From PBB1 sp043738425 (lineage in GTDB: Bacteria > Pseudomonadota > Gammaproteobacteria > Burkholderiales > Burkholderiaceae_C), in NCBI GenBank assembly GCA_043738425.1, contig JAYUGJ010000123.1, forward strand, positions 1 through 64,000: a DNA stretch of 64,000 nucleotides, in the 5' to 3' direction. A program made the translations under genes and the position numbers. Under the pieces are notes generated by a model, which was not told the origin of the DNA, did not search any database, and worked only from the letters and a program-made list of their open reading frames with translations. Positions 8,093 to 16,385 of this stretch are shown here, in pieces. How positions within the stretch are numbered: position 1 is the first letter of the stretch; each line of letters starts with the position of its first letter.

Positions 8093-9310
8093 CTAGCCGC
8101 TGAATACCGATGGAGCCCGGCTGCCGGCATTTGCAAATGAGTTGGTGGAAAGGTGTCGTTCCTCGATCTTTTCGAACAGCCCGATGGTCCACGACATGCG
8201 TTCATCAAAGCTGCGGGGACGTCTGTGAGCTCGGTGTGTTGATACGGGCGCAGTCCCGCTCGGTGGTTCCACCGCAACTGGTTCGCTGGCGTCGACCAGG
8301 TACTGAATAGCCGTCAGCGCTGCGGGTTCGCGGTCTGCCACCGATCGGCGAGGTTCTACCGAAACGGCCGCGGCACCGAGCGCCACGATCATCAGCGCCA
8401 GTTTGCGTTGCGGCGAAACGAATGCACGTCGGGCGACCGAGTCGAAGCCCGCACGTTCGATCTCGCGACCAATTTCCGCATAAACCAGGCGCGCTGCTTG
8501 GATCGCAGGTCGGCAGTCGCGCGGTAACTTGGCTATGCCAAAAGCTGCGCGCTGGTACAACACATTTGCCTCTGCCAGCAGGCGCGCGATGACCGAACCC
8601 AAAGCGGGGCTGAAGCATGGATCGTTCAGCCACGCGTCCGGGTTCAGGCCCGCTTCGCGCATCCAGTCTCGAGGTAGGTACAAGCGGCCCAGCCGCGCAT
8701 CTTCGCCGACGTCGCGCGCAATATTCGTGAGCTGCATTGCAACGCCCAGTTCGCAGGCCCGGGCCAGCGCACGCGCGTCTCGGGTGCCCATGATGATGGC
8801 CATCATCGAGCCCACGGTGCCTGCTACGCGAGCGCCGTAGTCCTGTAGTTGTGCGAGGGTGTCGTAGCGACGGGACTGCAGATCCCAGGCGAAGCCGTCG
8901 AGTAACGCATCGAGCAAACTCTTAGGTATGCCGAATTCAGCCACCACGCTGGCTAGCGCCCGGTCGGCGGGCACTGGTGACGGACAGCCGTCGTAAATAC
9001 GTTGCAAGCGATGTTCGAGGTGATCCAGCGCGCCCTGCGGGCCGCCGTGCAAATGGCTTTCCAGGTCGATGGTGTCGTCCGCCAATCGGCAAAACGCGTA
9101 GAGCGCGGTGGCGGGTGCGCGAATGCGGCTCGGCAAAATCACCGACGCCGCAAAGAAGCTTTTAGAGCCGCTGCGCATCAAGGTTTCGCAGTCGCGCAAA
9201 TCCATGCGCTGGCGCATTTCGGCGTCTACCGCAGCGGGCGACGCGTCGTGGCGGTGCGGTGTGAGCGGTGCGGCAATGCTGCCGTCAGCGTAGGCGAATG
9301 GTGTCGACAT
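8093..9310 (-). CDS. crtB: Phytoene synthase
   Basis: CrtB condenses two geranylgeranyl diphosphates to phytoene, the first committed carotenoid step. The 405-residue product has both aspartate-rich motifs of squalene/phytoene synthases, DDTID and the second one in NIARDVGEDARLGRLYLP, plus SKSFFAASVILP near the N-terminus. A tail of about 90 residues follows the catalytic domain. ATG 9310 is preceded by AGGAACCTC, a fair ribosome site; the frame stays open upstream into crtI without family similarity. The crtI stop is 23 bases before this start, so the two are one leftward operon. Confidence 0.95.
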   Translation of the reverse strand: MSTPFAYADGSIAAPLTPHRHDASPAAVDAEMRQRMDLRDCETLMRSGSKSFFAASVILPSRIRAPATALYAFCRLADDTIDLESHLHGGPQGALDHLEHRLQRIYDGCPSPVPADRALASVVAEFGIPKSLLDALLDGFAWDLQSRRYDTLAQLQDYGARVAGTVGSMMAIIMGTRDARALARACELGVAMQLTNIARDVGEDARLGRLYLPRDWMREAGLNPDAWLNDPCFSPALGSVIARLLAEANVLYQRAAFGIAKLPRDCRPAIQAARLVYAEIGREIERAGFDSVARRAFVSPQRKLALMIVALGAAAVSVEPRRSVADREPAALTAIQYLVDASEPVAVEPPSGTAPVSTHRAHRRPRSFDERMSWTIGLFEKIEERHLSTNSFANAGSRAPSVFSG

Positions 9311-9333
9311 GAGGTTCCTGAAAACGACGTGGA

Positions 9334-10944
9334 TTACGTGCGCACGTGGTGAATATGATCGGCAGCGCGGGCTGCAAAACTGGCCACGTCGGGTACGACC
9401 GACTCGAGCGCCTTGGCCGACGACAGCACGCCGGGAACGCCCGCGCCGGGGTGGGTGCTGGCGCCCACCATGAACAATCCGTCGATGTCTTCGCTGCGGT
9501 TGTGCGGACGGAACCACGCGCTTTGCAGCAATACCGGTTCCAGGCCAAACGCCGCACCTTTGAACGACAGCAGTCGGTCGTGAAAGTCTTGCGGCGTGGT
9601 GATGCGCGAAGTAGCGATGTGCTGCTGAAAACCAGGCATCACCTTGCGTTCCAGCGCGTCGGCGATGGCCTGCCGGTAGGGTTCAGCCTTGGTTTGCCAA
9701 TCGGTGCCGCTGTCCAGATGCGGCACTGGTGCCAGCACATAAAAAGCGTCGCACCCAGGCGGGGCCATGGACGGGTCGGAGGCGGTAGGGCGGTGCAGGT
9801 AAAGGCTGAAATCTTCTGCCAGCACGTGCTCTTTGAAAATGTCGTGGAGCAGTTCGCGGTAGCGGGGGCCGAGCACCATCATGTGATGCGGCACGTCTGG
9901 ATACTGGCGGTCGGTGCCAAAGTACCAAACGAACAAACTCATCGAGTACCGCCCCTTCTCGATTTTTCGATCCGTCCAGTGGCGGCGAAACTCAGGGCGG
10001 ATCAAATGGCGGTAAGTCCACGCGGTGTCGGCGTTCGACACCACGATGTCGGCGGCGAGGTGTTCTCCGCCCGCCAGCGTGACGCCTGTAGCGCGTGGTT
10101 TACCGGCACCGTTTTCGACGCAGGTGATTTCGCGCACTTCCGAATTGAGTCGCAGGGTTGCACCGCCCGTGCGCAGCAACGCCGCGAGGCCGTTGATCAA
10201 TGCGCCGGTGCCGCCCATGGCCCAATGCACGCCGAAGTTGCGCTCCAACGCGGTGATCAGGCTGTAGACGCAGGTGCAGGCAAACGGATTGCCGCCAATC
10301 AGCAGCGGGTGAAAACTAAAAACGATGCGCAACTTGGGATCGCGAAGGTGGGTTGCGGCCATCGAATACAAGCTGCGCCAGGCCTTCATCTTCATCATTG
10401 AAGGAACCGCAGCCAACAGGTCGCCTACGGTATCGAACGCCACTGCGCTCAACTCTTCAAAGCCTAGGCGGTAGCACTTGTCCGACTCCCGCATGAACGA
10501 TTCGTAGCCGGCGACGTCGGCCGGGCTGAACCGCGCGACCTCGGCTCGCATCGCGGTCAAGTCGCCGCTGTAGTCAAAAAAAGTGCCATCGTCGAATTGA
10601 ATTCGATAAAACGGGTCCAGTGCAAGCAGTTCCACATCGTCTGACAGCTTTTTGCCGCACAGAGCCCACAACTCCTCAAGCATTTGCGGGGCGGTGATGA
10701 TGGTGGGCCCGGCATCGAAGGTGTAACCGTCTTGCTTGTACACGTAGGCTCTGCCGCCTAGCGCGTCGAGTTTCTCCACCACGGTGACTTGGTAGCCTTT
10801 GGCAAGCAATCGAATTGCCGCTGCCAGGCCGCCAAAACCGCTACCGATCACCACCGCGGTTGGGGCAGACGAGTTGGGTCGCCGTGCCGATCCACTGTCT
10901 GCCGCCGCCAAAAGACTGTGTTCGATCGAAGAGCCGTGCTGCAT
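9334..10944 (-). CDS. crtI: Phytoene desaturase
   Basis: CrtI desaturates phytoene to neurosporene or lycopene using FAD. The 536-residue product has the N-terminal FAD motif (TAVVIGSGFGGLAAAIRLLA) and the substrate-side signature YVYKQDGYTFDAGPTIITA. It ends with the CrtI C-terminal motif GLFMVGASTHPGAGVPGV. I chose ATG 10944; the open frame further upstream crosses the divergent promoter and bchG and is not coding. It heads the crtI-crtB operon and diverges from bchG, with a shared control region at 11009-11040. Confidence 0.95.
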   Translation of the reverse strand: MQHGSSIEHSLLAAADSGSARRPNSSAPTAVVIGSGFGGLAAAIRLLAKGYQVTVVEKLDALGGRAYVYKQDGYTFDAGPTIITAPQMLEELWALCGKKLSDDVELLALDPFYRIQFDDGTFFDYSGDLTAMRAEVARFSPADVAGYESFMRESDKCYRLGFEELSAVAFDTVGDLLAAVPSMMKMKAWRSLYSMAATHLRDPKLRIVFSFHPLLIGGNPFACTCVYSLITALERNFGVHWAMGGTGALINGLAALLRTGGATLRLNSEVREITCVENGAGKPRATGVTLAGGEHLAADIVVSNADTAWTYRHLIRPEFRRHWTDRKIEKGRYSMSLFVWYFGTDRQYPDVPHHMMVLGPRYRELLHDIFKEHVLAEDFSLYLHRPTASDPSMAPPGCDAFYVLAPVPHLDSGTDWQTKAEPYRQAIADALERKVMPGFQQHIATSRITTPQDFHDRLLSFKGAAFGLEPVLLQSAWFRPHNRSEDIDGLFMVGASTHPGAGVPGVLSSAKALESVVPDVASFAARAADHIHHVRT

Positions 10945-11008
10945 GGTTCGGTTACCCGCTGGGTACTGCACTGCCGGTGCCTTCAAGATGGACAACAACC
11001 GCAGTGGG

Positions 11009-11026
11009 TGTAAGTTTAGATTGACA
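11009..11026. promoter_or_regulatory. PpsR/CrtJ operator (exact TGT-N12-ACA)
   Basis: TGTAAGTTTAGATTGACA matches the PpsR/CrtJ consensus TGT-N12-ACA exactly. It covers the predicted crtI -10 box and the bchG -35 box, so one bound repressor could silence both directions. ppsR itself is encoded about 7 kb away. Binding is inferred from the sequence. Confidence 0.65.
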
Positions 11027-11040
11027 CTCTGTTGTGTCAA
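11013..11040 (-). promoter_or_regulatory. Predicted crtI promoter
   Basis: On the minus strand TTGACA (11040-11035) and TAAACT (11018-11013) are separated by 16 bases. This gives a start near 11006 and a leader of about 60 bases before crtI. The -35 is perfect; the -10 matches 4 of 6. Confidence 0.5.
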
Positions 11041-11050
11041 CCCCAGAATA
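11021..11050 (+). promoter_or_regulatory. Predicted bchG promoter with inverted repeat
   Basis: TTGACA at 11021-11026 is followed after 17-18 bases by CAGAAT/AGAATA (11044-11050). The -35 is half of a perfect inverted repeat TTGACAC-N6-GTGTCAA (11021-11040), whose other arm is the -35 of crtI. The -10 ends only about 7 bases before the bchG ATG, which would make the transcript leaderless or nearly so. Confidence 0.45.
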
Positions 11051-11056
11051 ATCCCG

Positions 11057-11971
11057 ATGTCGACGCGAGCCTTTTCTTCAAGCGCCCAAGTGCCCAGCTG
11101 GGCCACGGTTGCGGAATTTTTGAAGCCTATTACCTGGTTTCCGCCTATGTGGGCGTTTGGCTGCGGCGTGGTGGCATCGGGACTGGCTTTTGACGGCCGG
11201 TGGTTTTTGATCGTTACCGGCATCTTCCTGGCCGGACCGCTGGTATGTGCGAGCAGCCAGGCGGTGAATGACTGGTTCGACCGGCATGTCGATGAGATCA
11301 ATGAGCCGCACCGGCCCATACCGTCGGGCCGCATGCCCGGTCGGTGGGGCCTCCACATTGCGATCATTTGGACGATGCTGTCGTTGGCAGTTGCCACCGT
11401 GCTGGGCAGCTGGGGTTTCGCGGCCGGGGCGGCTGGTTTGGCGTTGGCCTGGGCGTATAGCGCACCGCCGCTGCGCCTGAAGCAAAACGGTTGGTGGGGC
11501 AACGCTGCCTGTGGCCTTTGTTATGAGGGCCTGGCGTGGGCCACGGGTGCTGCGGTGATGGCTGGCGGGGCCATGCCTGCCGGGCGCTCACTTGCCTTGG
11601 CGGTGCTTTACAGCATTGGCGCGCACGGCATCATGACGCTGAACGATTTCAAAGCAATCGAGGGTGATCGGCGCATGGGCGTGGCATCGCTTCCAGTGCA
11701 ACTTGGGGCGCAGTGCGCCGCGCGGGTCGCCTGTTTGTTCATGTTGGTTCCGCAATTCGCCGTGGTGCTGGCGTTAATTTTTTGGGGCGCACCGATGCAC
11801 GCCGTCACCGTAGGTGCGTTGATGCTGTTGCAAGCCTTCTTGATGGACCACTTTTTAGACCGCCCGATTGAACGTGCGTTGATGTACAGCGGTTTTGGGG
11901 TGCCGCTGTTTGTGGCCGGAATGATGGTCAGCGCATTCGCGTTGCGATCTTTGAGCGGCGTGTTGCTGTGA
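11057..11971 (+). CDS. bchG: Bacteriochlorophyll synthase (esterifying)
   Basis: BchG attaches geranylgeranyl diphosphate to bacteriochlorophyllide a at the membrane. The 304-residue product is a UbiA-family prenyltransferase with about eight hydrophobic helices. It has the first Asp-rich motif in NDWFDRHVDEINEPHRPIPS and the second in HGIMTLNDFKAIEGDRRMG. KPITWFPPMWAFGCGVV near the N-terminus is typical of BchG rather than of other UbiA enzymes. ATG 11057 gives the expected N-terminus but has no visible Shine-Dalgarno sequence. The stop overlaps the GTG of the next gene (GTGA). Confidence 0.95.
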   Translation: MSTRAFSSSAQVPSWATVAEFLKPITWFPPMWAFGCGVVASGLAFDGRWFLIVTGIFLAGPLVCASSQAVNDWFDRHVDEINEPHRPIPSGRMPGRWGLHIAIIWTMLSLAVATVLGSWGFAAGAAGLALAWAYSAPPLRLKQNGWWGNAACGLCYEGLAWATGAAVMAGGAMPAGRSLALAVLYSIGAHGIMTLNDFKAIEGDRRMGVASLPVQLGAQCAARVACLFMLVPQFAVVLALIFWGAPMHAVTVGALMLLQAFLMDHFLDRPIERALMYSGFGVPLFVAGMMVSAFALRSLSGVLL

Positions 11972-13491
11972 CTGCCCCGGCCGCCATGTGCCATCCGCCG
12001 TTTGGCTGGCTCGCGATCGTGCGATTGGGCTTGGTGCAAGCGTGCCTTGGTGCCGTGGTGGTGTTGACCACCTCCACGCTGAACCGGGTGATGGTGGTTG
12101 AACTGGCCTTGCCCGCGCTGCTGCCCGGAATGTTGGTGGCTTTGCATTACCTGATTCAAGTGGTGCGGCCGCGCATGGGGCACGGCTCTGACCAGGGCGG
12201 GCGGCGCACGCCGTGGATGGTCGGCGGTATGGGCTTGCTTGCGGTCGGCGGTGTTGCTGCAGCGTCGGCGACCGTGATGCTGGCAACCCAACCGCTTGCG
12301 GGTATCACGCTTGCGGTGTTGGGGTTCGGTTTGATTGGACTGGGCGTCAGCGCCTGTGGAACGTCGCTGTTGGTGCTTTTGGCCAAGCGGGTCGCCGCCG
12401 AACGCCGCGCCGCTGCTGCCACCATCGTCTGGATGTTGATGATTGTGGGTTTTGCCGTGACGGCAGGAGTTGCTGGCCCATTACTTGACCCTTATTCGCC
12501 GCAACGCCTGATGGCAGTGACCAGCGGCGTCTCTGCGCTTGCATTTCTGGTCACGCTTTTGGCCTTGCGTGGGTTGGAGGGCGAGGGCGAAACCTGCGCT
12601 GCTGGCGTTGTACGTGCACCCGCTGCCGCGACTTCCGCAGTGCGATTCCGCGATGCGCTCTCGCAGGTATGCGCCGAAACTGCAGTGCGGCGGTTCACTG
12701 TTTTTGTTTTCGTCTCGATGCTGGCCTACAGCTCGCAAGATTTGATCCTTGAACCATTTGCTGGAACGGTATTCGGCTACACCCCAGGTGAGTCCACCCA
12801 ACTCGCTGGTGTTCAGCACAGCGGCGTGCTGCTGGGCATGGTGCTGGTAGCGATTGCCGGCAGCGGTGTGCTCGGGCGTTGGCTGACTGCGCTTGCGGCG
12901 CGCCTGCGGGGCAGTGCACCGGCCGCCGCGACTGCGTCGGGTCGTCGGTTGGGATCTTTACGCAGTTGGATGGTCGGCGGTTGCCTGGCTTCAGCCATGG
13001 CGCTGTTGGGTTTGGTGGCTGCGGGTTTCTGTGCTGGCGCATGGCCGTTGAAAACGACGGTGTTTCTTTTGGGTGTCGCGAATGGCGCATTTTCCATTGC
13101 GGCCATTGGTTCGATGATGACGTTGGCCGGGCAAGGCCACGAATCTCGCGAAGGCGTACGCATGGGTTTGTGGGGTGCTGCGCAGGCCGTGGCCTTCGGT
13201 CTTGGCGGAGTGCTTGGTACCGCTGCCAGCGACCTCGCGCGCTGGTGGTTCGGCGCTCCCGCGGTCGCATATTCGGTAGTTTTCGGTTTGGAAGCGGTGC
13301 TGTTTGTCGCGGCAGCGTGGCTGGCCCTGCGCGGCGGTGCAATCAGCGCAAATCTTTCGGCGCACGTCATAACCACTCCGTCCTCCCACGCGGGTGTGGC
13401 ATCCGCACGCAGGTCTTTTTTCGGAACCGTGTTTGCGGCGCGAGAGCCACAAATTGTCGAGCCCCCTATCGCGTCCCTGAAGCTGAGGTGA
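11968..13491 (+). CDS. PucC/LhaA-family pigment-associated MFS transporter
   Basis: A 507-residue membrane protein of the bacteriochlorophyll delivery (BCD/PucC) family, a branch of the major facilitator superfamily found only in phototrophs. Members are involved in light-harvesting complex assembly; the gene beside bchG-bchP is often called bch2 or orf428. About twelve hydrophobic segments are visible. The stretch RPRMGHGSDQGGRRTPWMVG fits the loop after the second helix in MFS proteins. GTG 11968 shares GTGA with the bchG stop. Placed between bchG and bchP, it probably helps hand over newly made pigment; this role is inference. Confidence 0.88.
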   Translation: MTAPAAMCHPPFGWLAIVRLGLVQACLGAVVVLTTSTLNRVMVVELALPALLPGMLVALHYLIQVVRPRMGHGSDQGGRRTPWMVGGMGLLAVGGVAAASATVMLATQPLAGITLAVLGFGLIGLGVSACGTSLLVLLAKRVAAERRAAAATIVWMLMIVGFAVTAGVAGPLLDPYSPQRLMAVTSGVSALAFLVTLLALRGLEGEGETCAAGVVRAPAAATSAVRFRDALSQVCAETAVRRFTVFVFVSMLAYSSQDLILEPFAGTVFGYTPGESTQLAGVQHSGVLLGMVLVAIAGSGVLGRWLTALAARLRGSAPAAATASGRRLGSLRSWMVGGCLASAMALLGLVAAGFCAGAWPLKTTVFLLGVANGAFSIAAIGSMMTLAGQGHESREGVRMGLWGAAQAVAFGLGGVLGTAASDLARWWFGAPAVAYSVVFGLEAVLFVAAAWLALRGGAISANLSAHVITTPSSHAGVASARRSFFGTVFAAREPQIVEPPIASLKLR

Positions 13492-13495
13492 AGTT

Positions 13496-14728
13496 ATGAA
13501 CTCAATTGAAACGTTTGATGTGGTCATCGTCGGCGGCGGTCCGGCGGGTGCCACTGCGGCGCATGATTTAGCGCTGCAAGGGCGATCGGTGCTGCTGCTC
13601 GACCGGGTCGGGCGCATCAAGCCATGCGGTGGTGCCATTCCGCCGCGGTTGATCAAGGACTTCGCCATTCCGGATGAGCTGCTGGTGGCCAAAGCCAGTT
13701 CTGCCAGGATGATTTCTCCGAAAGACAAGCGGGTCGATATTCCGATTGACGACGGTTTCGTCGGCATGGTCGACCGGGATGTGTTCGACGAATGGCTGCG
13801 TGAACGTGCCGCATCGTGTGGTGCCGTACGTCGCAATGGCACCTTCGACAAGTTGACGCGTGACGACGACGGCGTCAGCGTGGTGCATTTCACTGAACGC
13901 GTTGAAGGCCGCGAACGCCGCAGCGCCACAGCGGGCGAGTTGACCGAGGGCGTGCCGACCAGTGTGCGCGCGCGCGCCATCATCGGGGCCGACGGTGCCA
14001 GGTCTAAAGTCGCGGCCCAAGCGGTTCCCGGTGCCGAGCACGTCAAGTGTGTTTTCGCGTACCACGAGATCGTTCGCGCACCCGCAGTCAAGCCGGCCGA
14101 TTACGACGATTCGCGCTGCGATGTTTATTACCGCGGAACGCTCTCGCCGGATTTTTACGGCTGGGTGTTTCCTCACGGCGACACGCTCAGCATCGGTACC
14201 GGAAGCGCTGACAAAGGTTTTTCGCTGCGTGGCGCGGTAGGCAGCCTGCGCGAAGCGGCCGGGCTGGCCGATGCCGAGACCTTGCGCCGCGAGGGTGCGC
14301 CGTTGCCAATGAAGCCGCTGAAAAAATGGGACAACGGTCGCGATGTGGTGCTGGCGGGTGACGCGGCCGGCGTGGTGGCTCCGGCATCGGGCGAGGGCAT
14401 TTATTACGCGATGGCGGGTGGACGTTTGGCGGCTGAATCGGTCGATACGCTGCTGCGCACGGGCGAAGGCAAATCACTGGGCTTGGCGCGCAAACGATTC
14501 ATGAAAGCGCATGGCACGGTGTTTCGCGTCTTGGGAATCATGCAGTGGTTCTGGTACGCCACTGATAAACGCCGCGAAAGCTTCGTCAAGATTTGCGAAG
14601 ACCGCGATGTTCAGCAACTCACTTTTGAGTCGTACATGAACAAAGAACTCGCACGCAAGAAACCCATGGCGCACATTCGTATTTTCTTCAAGGACATGGC
14701 GCACCTACTGGGGTTGGCCCGCGCCTGA
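13496..14728 (+). CDS. bchP: Geranylgeranyl diphosphate/bacteriochlorophyll reductase
   Basis: BchP saturates the geranylgeranyl tail of bacteriochlorophyll to phytyl using NADPH and FAD. The 410-residue product has the FAD-binding N-terminus (DVVIVGGGPAGATAAHDLAL), IKPCGGAIPPRL of the reductase family and the second FAD motif around VLAGDAAGVVAPASGEGI. ATG 13496 follows GAGGTGAAGTT, a good ribosome site, 4 bases after the transporter stop. Its stop overlaps the ATG of the next gene by one base. Confidence 0.95.
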   Translation: MNSIETFDVVIVGGGPAGATAAHDLALQGRSVLLLDRVGRIKPCGGAIPPRLIKDFAIPDELLVAKASSARMISPKDKRVDIPIDDGFVGMVDRDVFDEWLRERAASCGAVRRNGTFDKLTRDDDGVSVVHFTERVEGRERRSATAGELTEGVPTSVRARAIIGADGARSKVAAQAVPGAEHVKCVFAYHEIVRAPAVKPADYDDSRCDVYYRGTLSPDFYGWVFPHGDTLSIGTGSADKGFSLRGAVGSLREAAGLADAETLRREGAPLPMKPLKKWDNGRDVVLAGDAAGVVAPASGEGIYYAMAGGRLAAESVDTLLRTGEGKSLGLARKRFMKAHGTVFRVLGIMQWFWYATDKRRESFVKICEDRDVQQLTFESYMNKELARKKPMAHIRIFFKDMAHLLGLARA

Positions 14729-15000
14729 TGGCCATCGCAGAGTGGCTCACTCCGCCCCGTCTCATCACCATCGTTATAGGTTTCACGCTGATCGAAGGCA
14801 CGGTGTTGTGGATTTACCGGCGGCTGACTGGGAAGGGCGTCTCCAGCCGGGACTTCACCGCCAACTGGGTCTCTGGTTTGTGTTTGATGCTGGCGCTGCG
14901 CAGCGCTGTCGTTGATGCGTGGTGGGTATGGGTAGCGATGTGGATGCTTTGCTCGGGCATCGCACACTGGGGCGACTTGTGGACGCGATGGCAACGCTAG
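14728..15000 (+). CDS. Uncharacterised small membrane protein at the end of the bchG-bchP operon
   Basis: I do not recognise a named family. The 90-residue product has three hydrophobic segments (near residues 11-29, 44-60 and 64-80), a short cytoplasmic-looking loop YRRLTGKGVSSRD and many tryptophans in the last third. Its ATG overlaps the bchP stop (TGATG), so it is translated as part of the bchG operon. A role in pigment handling or PGC-linked membrane assembly is suggested only by position. Confidence 0.7.
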   Translation: MAIAEWLTPPRLITIVIGFTLIEGTVLWIYRRLTGKGVSSRDFTANWVSGLCLMLALRSAVVDAWWVWVAMWMLCSGIAHWGDLWTRWQR

Positions 15001-15033
15001 AGGGCTGTTCTATGCGTACAACGACACGGGCAT

Positions 15034-15069
15034 AAAAAAGCCGGTGGGCGTATCGCGCCAACCGGCTTT
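15034..15069. terminator. Bidirectional rho-independent terminator
   Basis: A near-perfect stem built from AAAGCCGGT and ACCGGCTTT, extended by GGCG/CGCC, has a run of six T on the minus strand after the HiPIP gene. It also has TTT on the plus side. It separates the convergent bchP operon and the HiPIP gene. Confidence 0.85.
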
Positions 15070-15112
15070 GACTGTTGCGTACTTGCCTGCTACGGCAAGT
15101 ACAGCACCGCTT

Positions 15113-15427
15113 TTATGCGGCTTTTGGCGCGTATGCGCTGCACCAGCCTTTAGACGACACCTGCTTGCCGGCAAACAGCGGGCAAGCACCGGCAGCGTCT
15201 CCCGCCTTGCCCTGGAACAATGCGCAGTTTCCGCAAACCTGGGTAGCCTTGTGGGCGGGGAATTTCTTTGCGTCAACCTTCGTTGCATCGGGCTTGTAGC
15301 CGAGTGAAACCGCATTAGCGTCGGTTTCAGCAACCATGGCACCCTGCGCGTACGCCTGTGAAGCAGCCAGGCTGCTGCCGGCTGCGGCAACTAACAACAT
15401 GAAGGTGCGGCGATTGGTAATGCTCAT
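15113..15427 (-). CDS. High-potential iron-sulfur protein (HiPIP)
   Basis: A small periplasmic 4Fe-4S electron carrier, which in several purple betaproteobacteria donates electrons from cytochrome bc1 to the photosynthetic reaction centre. The 104-residue precursor starts with a Tat-type signal (NRRTFMLLVAAAGSSLA), as expected for a protein exported folded with its cluster. It then has the four cluster cysteines 65, 68, 82 and 96 in the HiPIP spacing, ending with GWCSAY. CGGAGAG precedes the ATG. It lies at the right edge of the photosynthesis genes, which supports but does not prove a photosynthetic role. Confidence 0.95.
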   Translation of the reverse strand: MSITNRRTFMLLVAAAGSSLAASQAYAQGAMVAETDANAVSLGYKPDATKVDAKKFPAHKATQVCGNCALFQGKAGDAAGACPLFAGKQVSSKGWCSAYAPKAA

Positions 15428-15450
15428 GCGAACTCTCCGAAGTTAAAGAA

Positions 15451-15475
15451 TCAGACAACGCCCAGAAACCATTCC
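15451..15475 (-). promoter_or_regulatory. Possible ECF-sigma promoter of the HiPIP gene
   Basis: On the minus strand GGAAT (15475-15471) and TCTGA (15455-15451) are spaced by 15 bases, similar to several extracytoplasmic-function sigma promoters. The implied start lies 15-20 bases before the HiPIP ATG, leaving room for the CGGAGAG ribosome site. No TTGACA/TATAAT pair is evident. Confidence 0.3.
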
Positions 15476-15674
15476 GGATGACAAATTCTTGCACGCCCTA
15501 AACGCCGCAGTACTCCGGTGGCCCTTTGTGCGCGGTGTTTTGCACACGCCGGTCGTTGTCTGTGGTTTGACTGTCCGCATGGCGAACATGAGGGTGTTTC
15601 GTCGGCGCCATCGATGCTGGCGAGGGCGCGCGGGTAAGTCCGACCAAGTCGGTAATGCGGTGCCCCTACAATTT

Positions 15675-15701
15675 TTGCTGCGATTGCACAATTTTTTGCA
15701 T
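15675..15701. promoter_or_regulatory. TGC-rich element upstream of phaR
   Basis: TTGCTGCGATTGCACAA is followed closely by TTTTTTGCAT just before the phaR start. PhaR proteins bind TGC-rich sequences and often control their own gene, so this could be an autoregulatory site. Confidence 0.3.
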
Positions 15702-15715
15702 CGGAAAATCAATTC

Positions 15716-16339
15716 ATGCCCACCACGAGACAAGCTCCGCACTCGGCAAAAAAAAGCAATGGCGCGCGAAAGCCCGCAGAAAAAGCGGCTGACGAGCCCG
15801 GAGTCGACGGCACCCGGTTGCTGAAAAAATACCCGAATCGACGTCTGTACGACACCGTGGCCAGCAGTTACATCACGCTGACCGATGTCAAAAAAATGGT
15901 GATGACTGGTCAGTCGTTTGTGGTGCGCGACGCCAAGTCGGACCAGGATCTGACCCGCAGCATCCTTTTGCAAATCATCTTGGAAGAAGAAACAGGCGGT
16001 GCGCCGATGTTCACCGCACAAACGCTGGCGCAGATCATTCGTTTCTACGGGCACGCCATGCAAGGCGTGATGGGCTCTTACCTGGAAAAAAACCTGCAAA
16101 CATTTACCGAGATTCAAAGCCGTCTTGGCGAACCATCGCTCAGTGGTTATGACCCGGCCGCGTTATCGCCCGAGCGTTGGGGCCAGTTTTTGACGGGCCA
16201 GGCCCCGGCGGTGCAAGGTCTGATGAGCAGCTATCTCGAACAGTCAAAGTCGATGTTCGCCCAGATGCAAGAACAAATGGCAAAGCAAACCGGAACACTG
16301 TTTCCCGGCATGCCTGGTTTCGTTCCGCCAAAACGTTGA
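15716..16339 (+). CDS. phaR: Polyhydroxyalkanoate synthesis repressor PhaR
   Basis: PhaR binds both nascent polyhydroxybutyrate granules and the promoters of phasin genes, releasing repression when granules form. The 207-residue product has the N-terminal DNA-binding domain (LLKKYPNRRLYDTVASSYIT, then LTDVKKMVMTGQSFVVRDAK). Accumulation-regulator repeats follow around FTAQTLAQIIRFYGHAMQGV. The tail is rich in Gln and Met (MFAQMQEQMAKQTG), typical of PhaR. No pha synthesis genes are in the window. Confidence 0.94.
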   Translation: MPTTRQAPHSAKKSNGARKPAEKAADEPGVDGTRLLKKYPNRRLYDTVASSYITLTDVKKMVMTGQSFVVRDAKSDQDLTRSILLQIILEEETGGAPMFTAQTLAQIIRFYGHAMQGVMGSYLEKNLQTFTEIQSRLGEPSLSGYDPAALSPERWGQFLTGQAPAVQGLMSSYLEQSKSMFAQMQEQMAKQTGTLFPGMPGFVPPKR

Positions 16340-16385
16340 GCCTGACTGGCGACCTGCGCTTTGGGTCTTGGCCTCAAGCGAAAAT

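Noticed and set aside
9346..10401. Long plus-strand open frame of 351 codons opposite crtI
   Set aside because: It is the antisense shadow of crtI in GC-rich DNA; the translation has no family features, while crtI is unmistakable.
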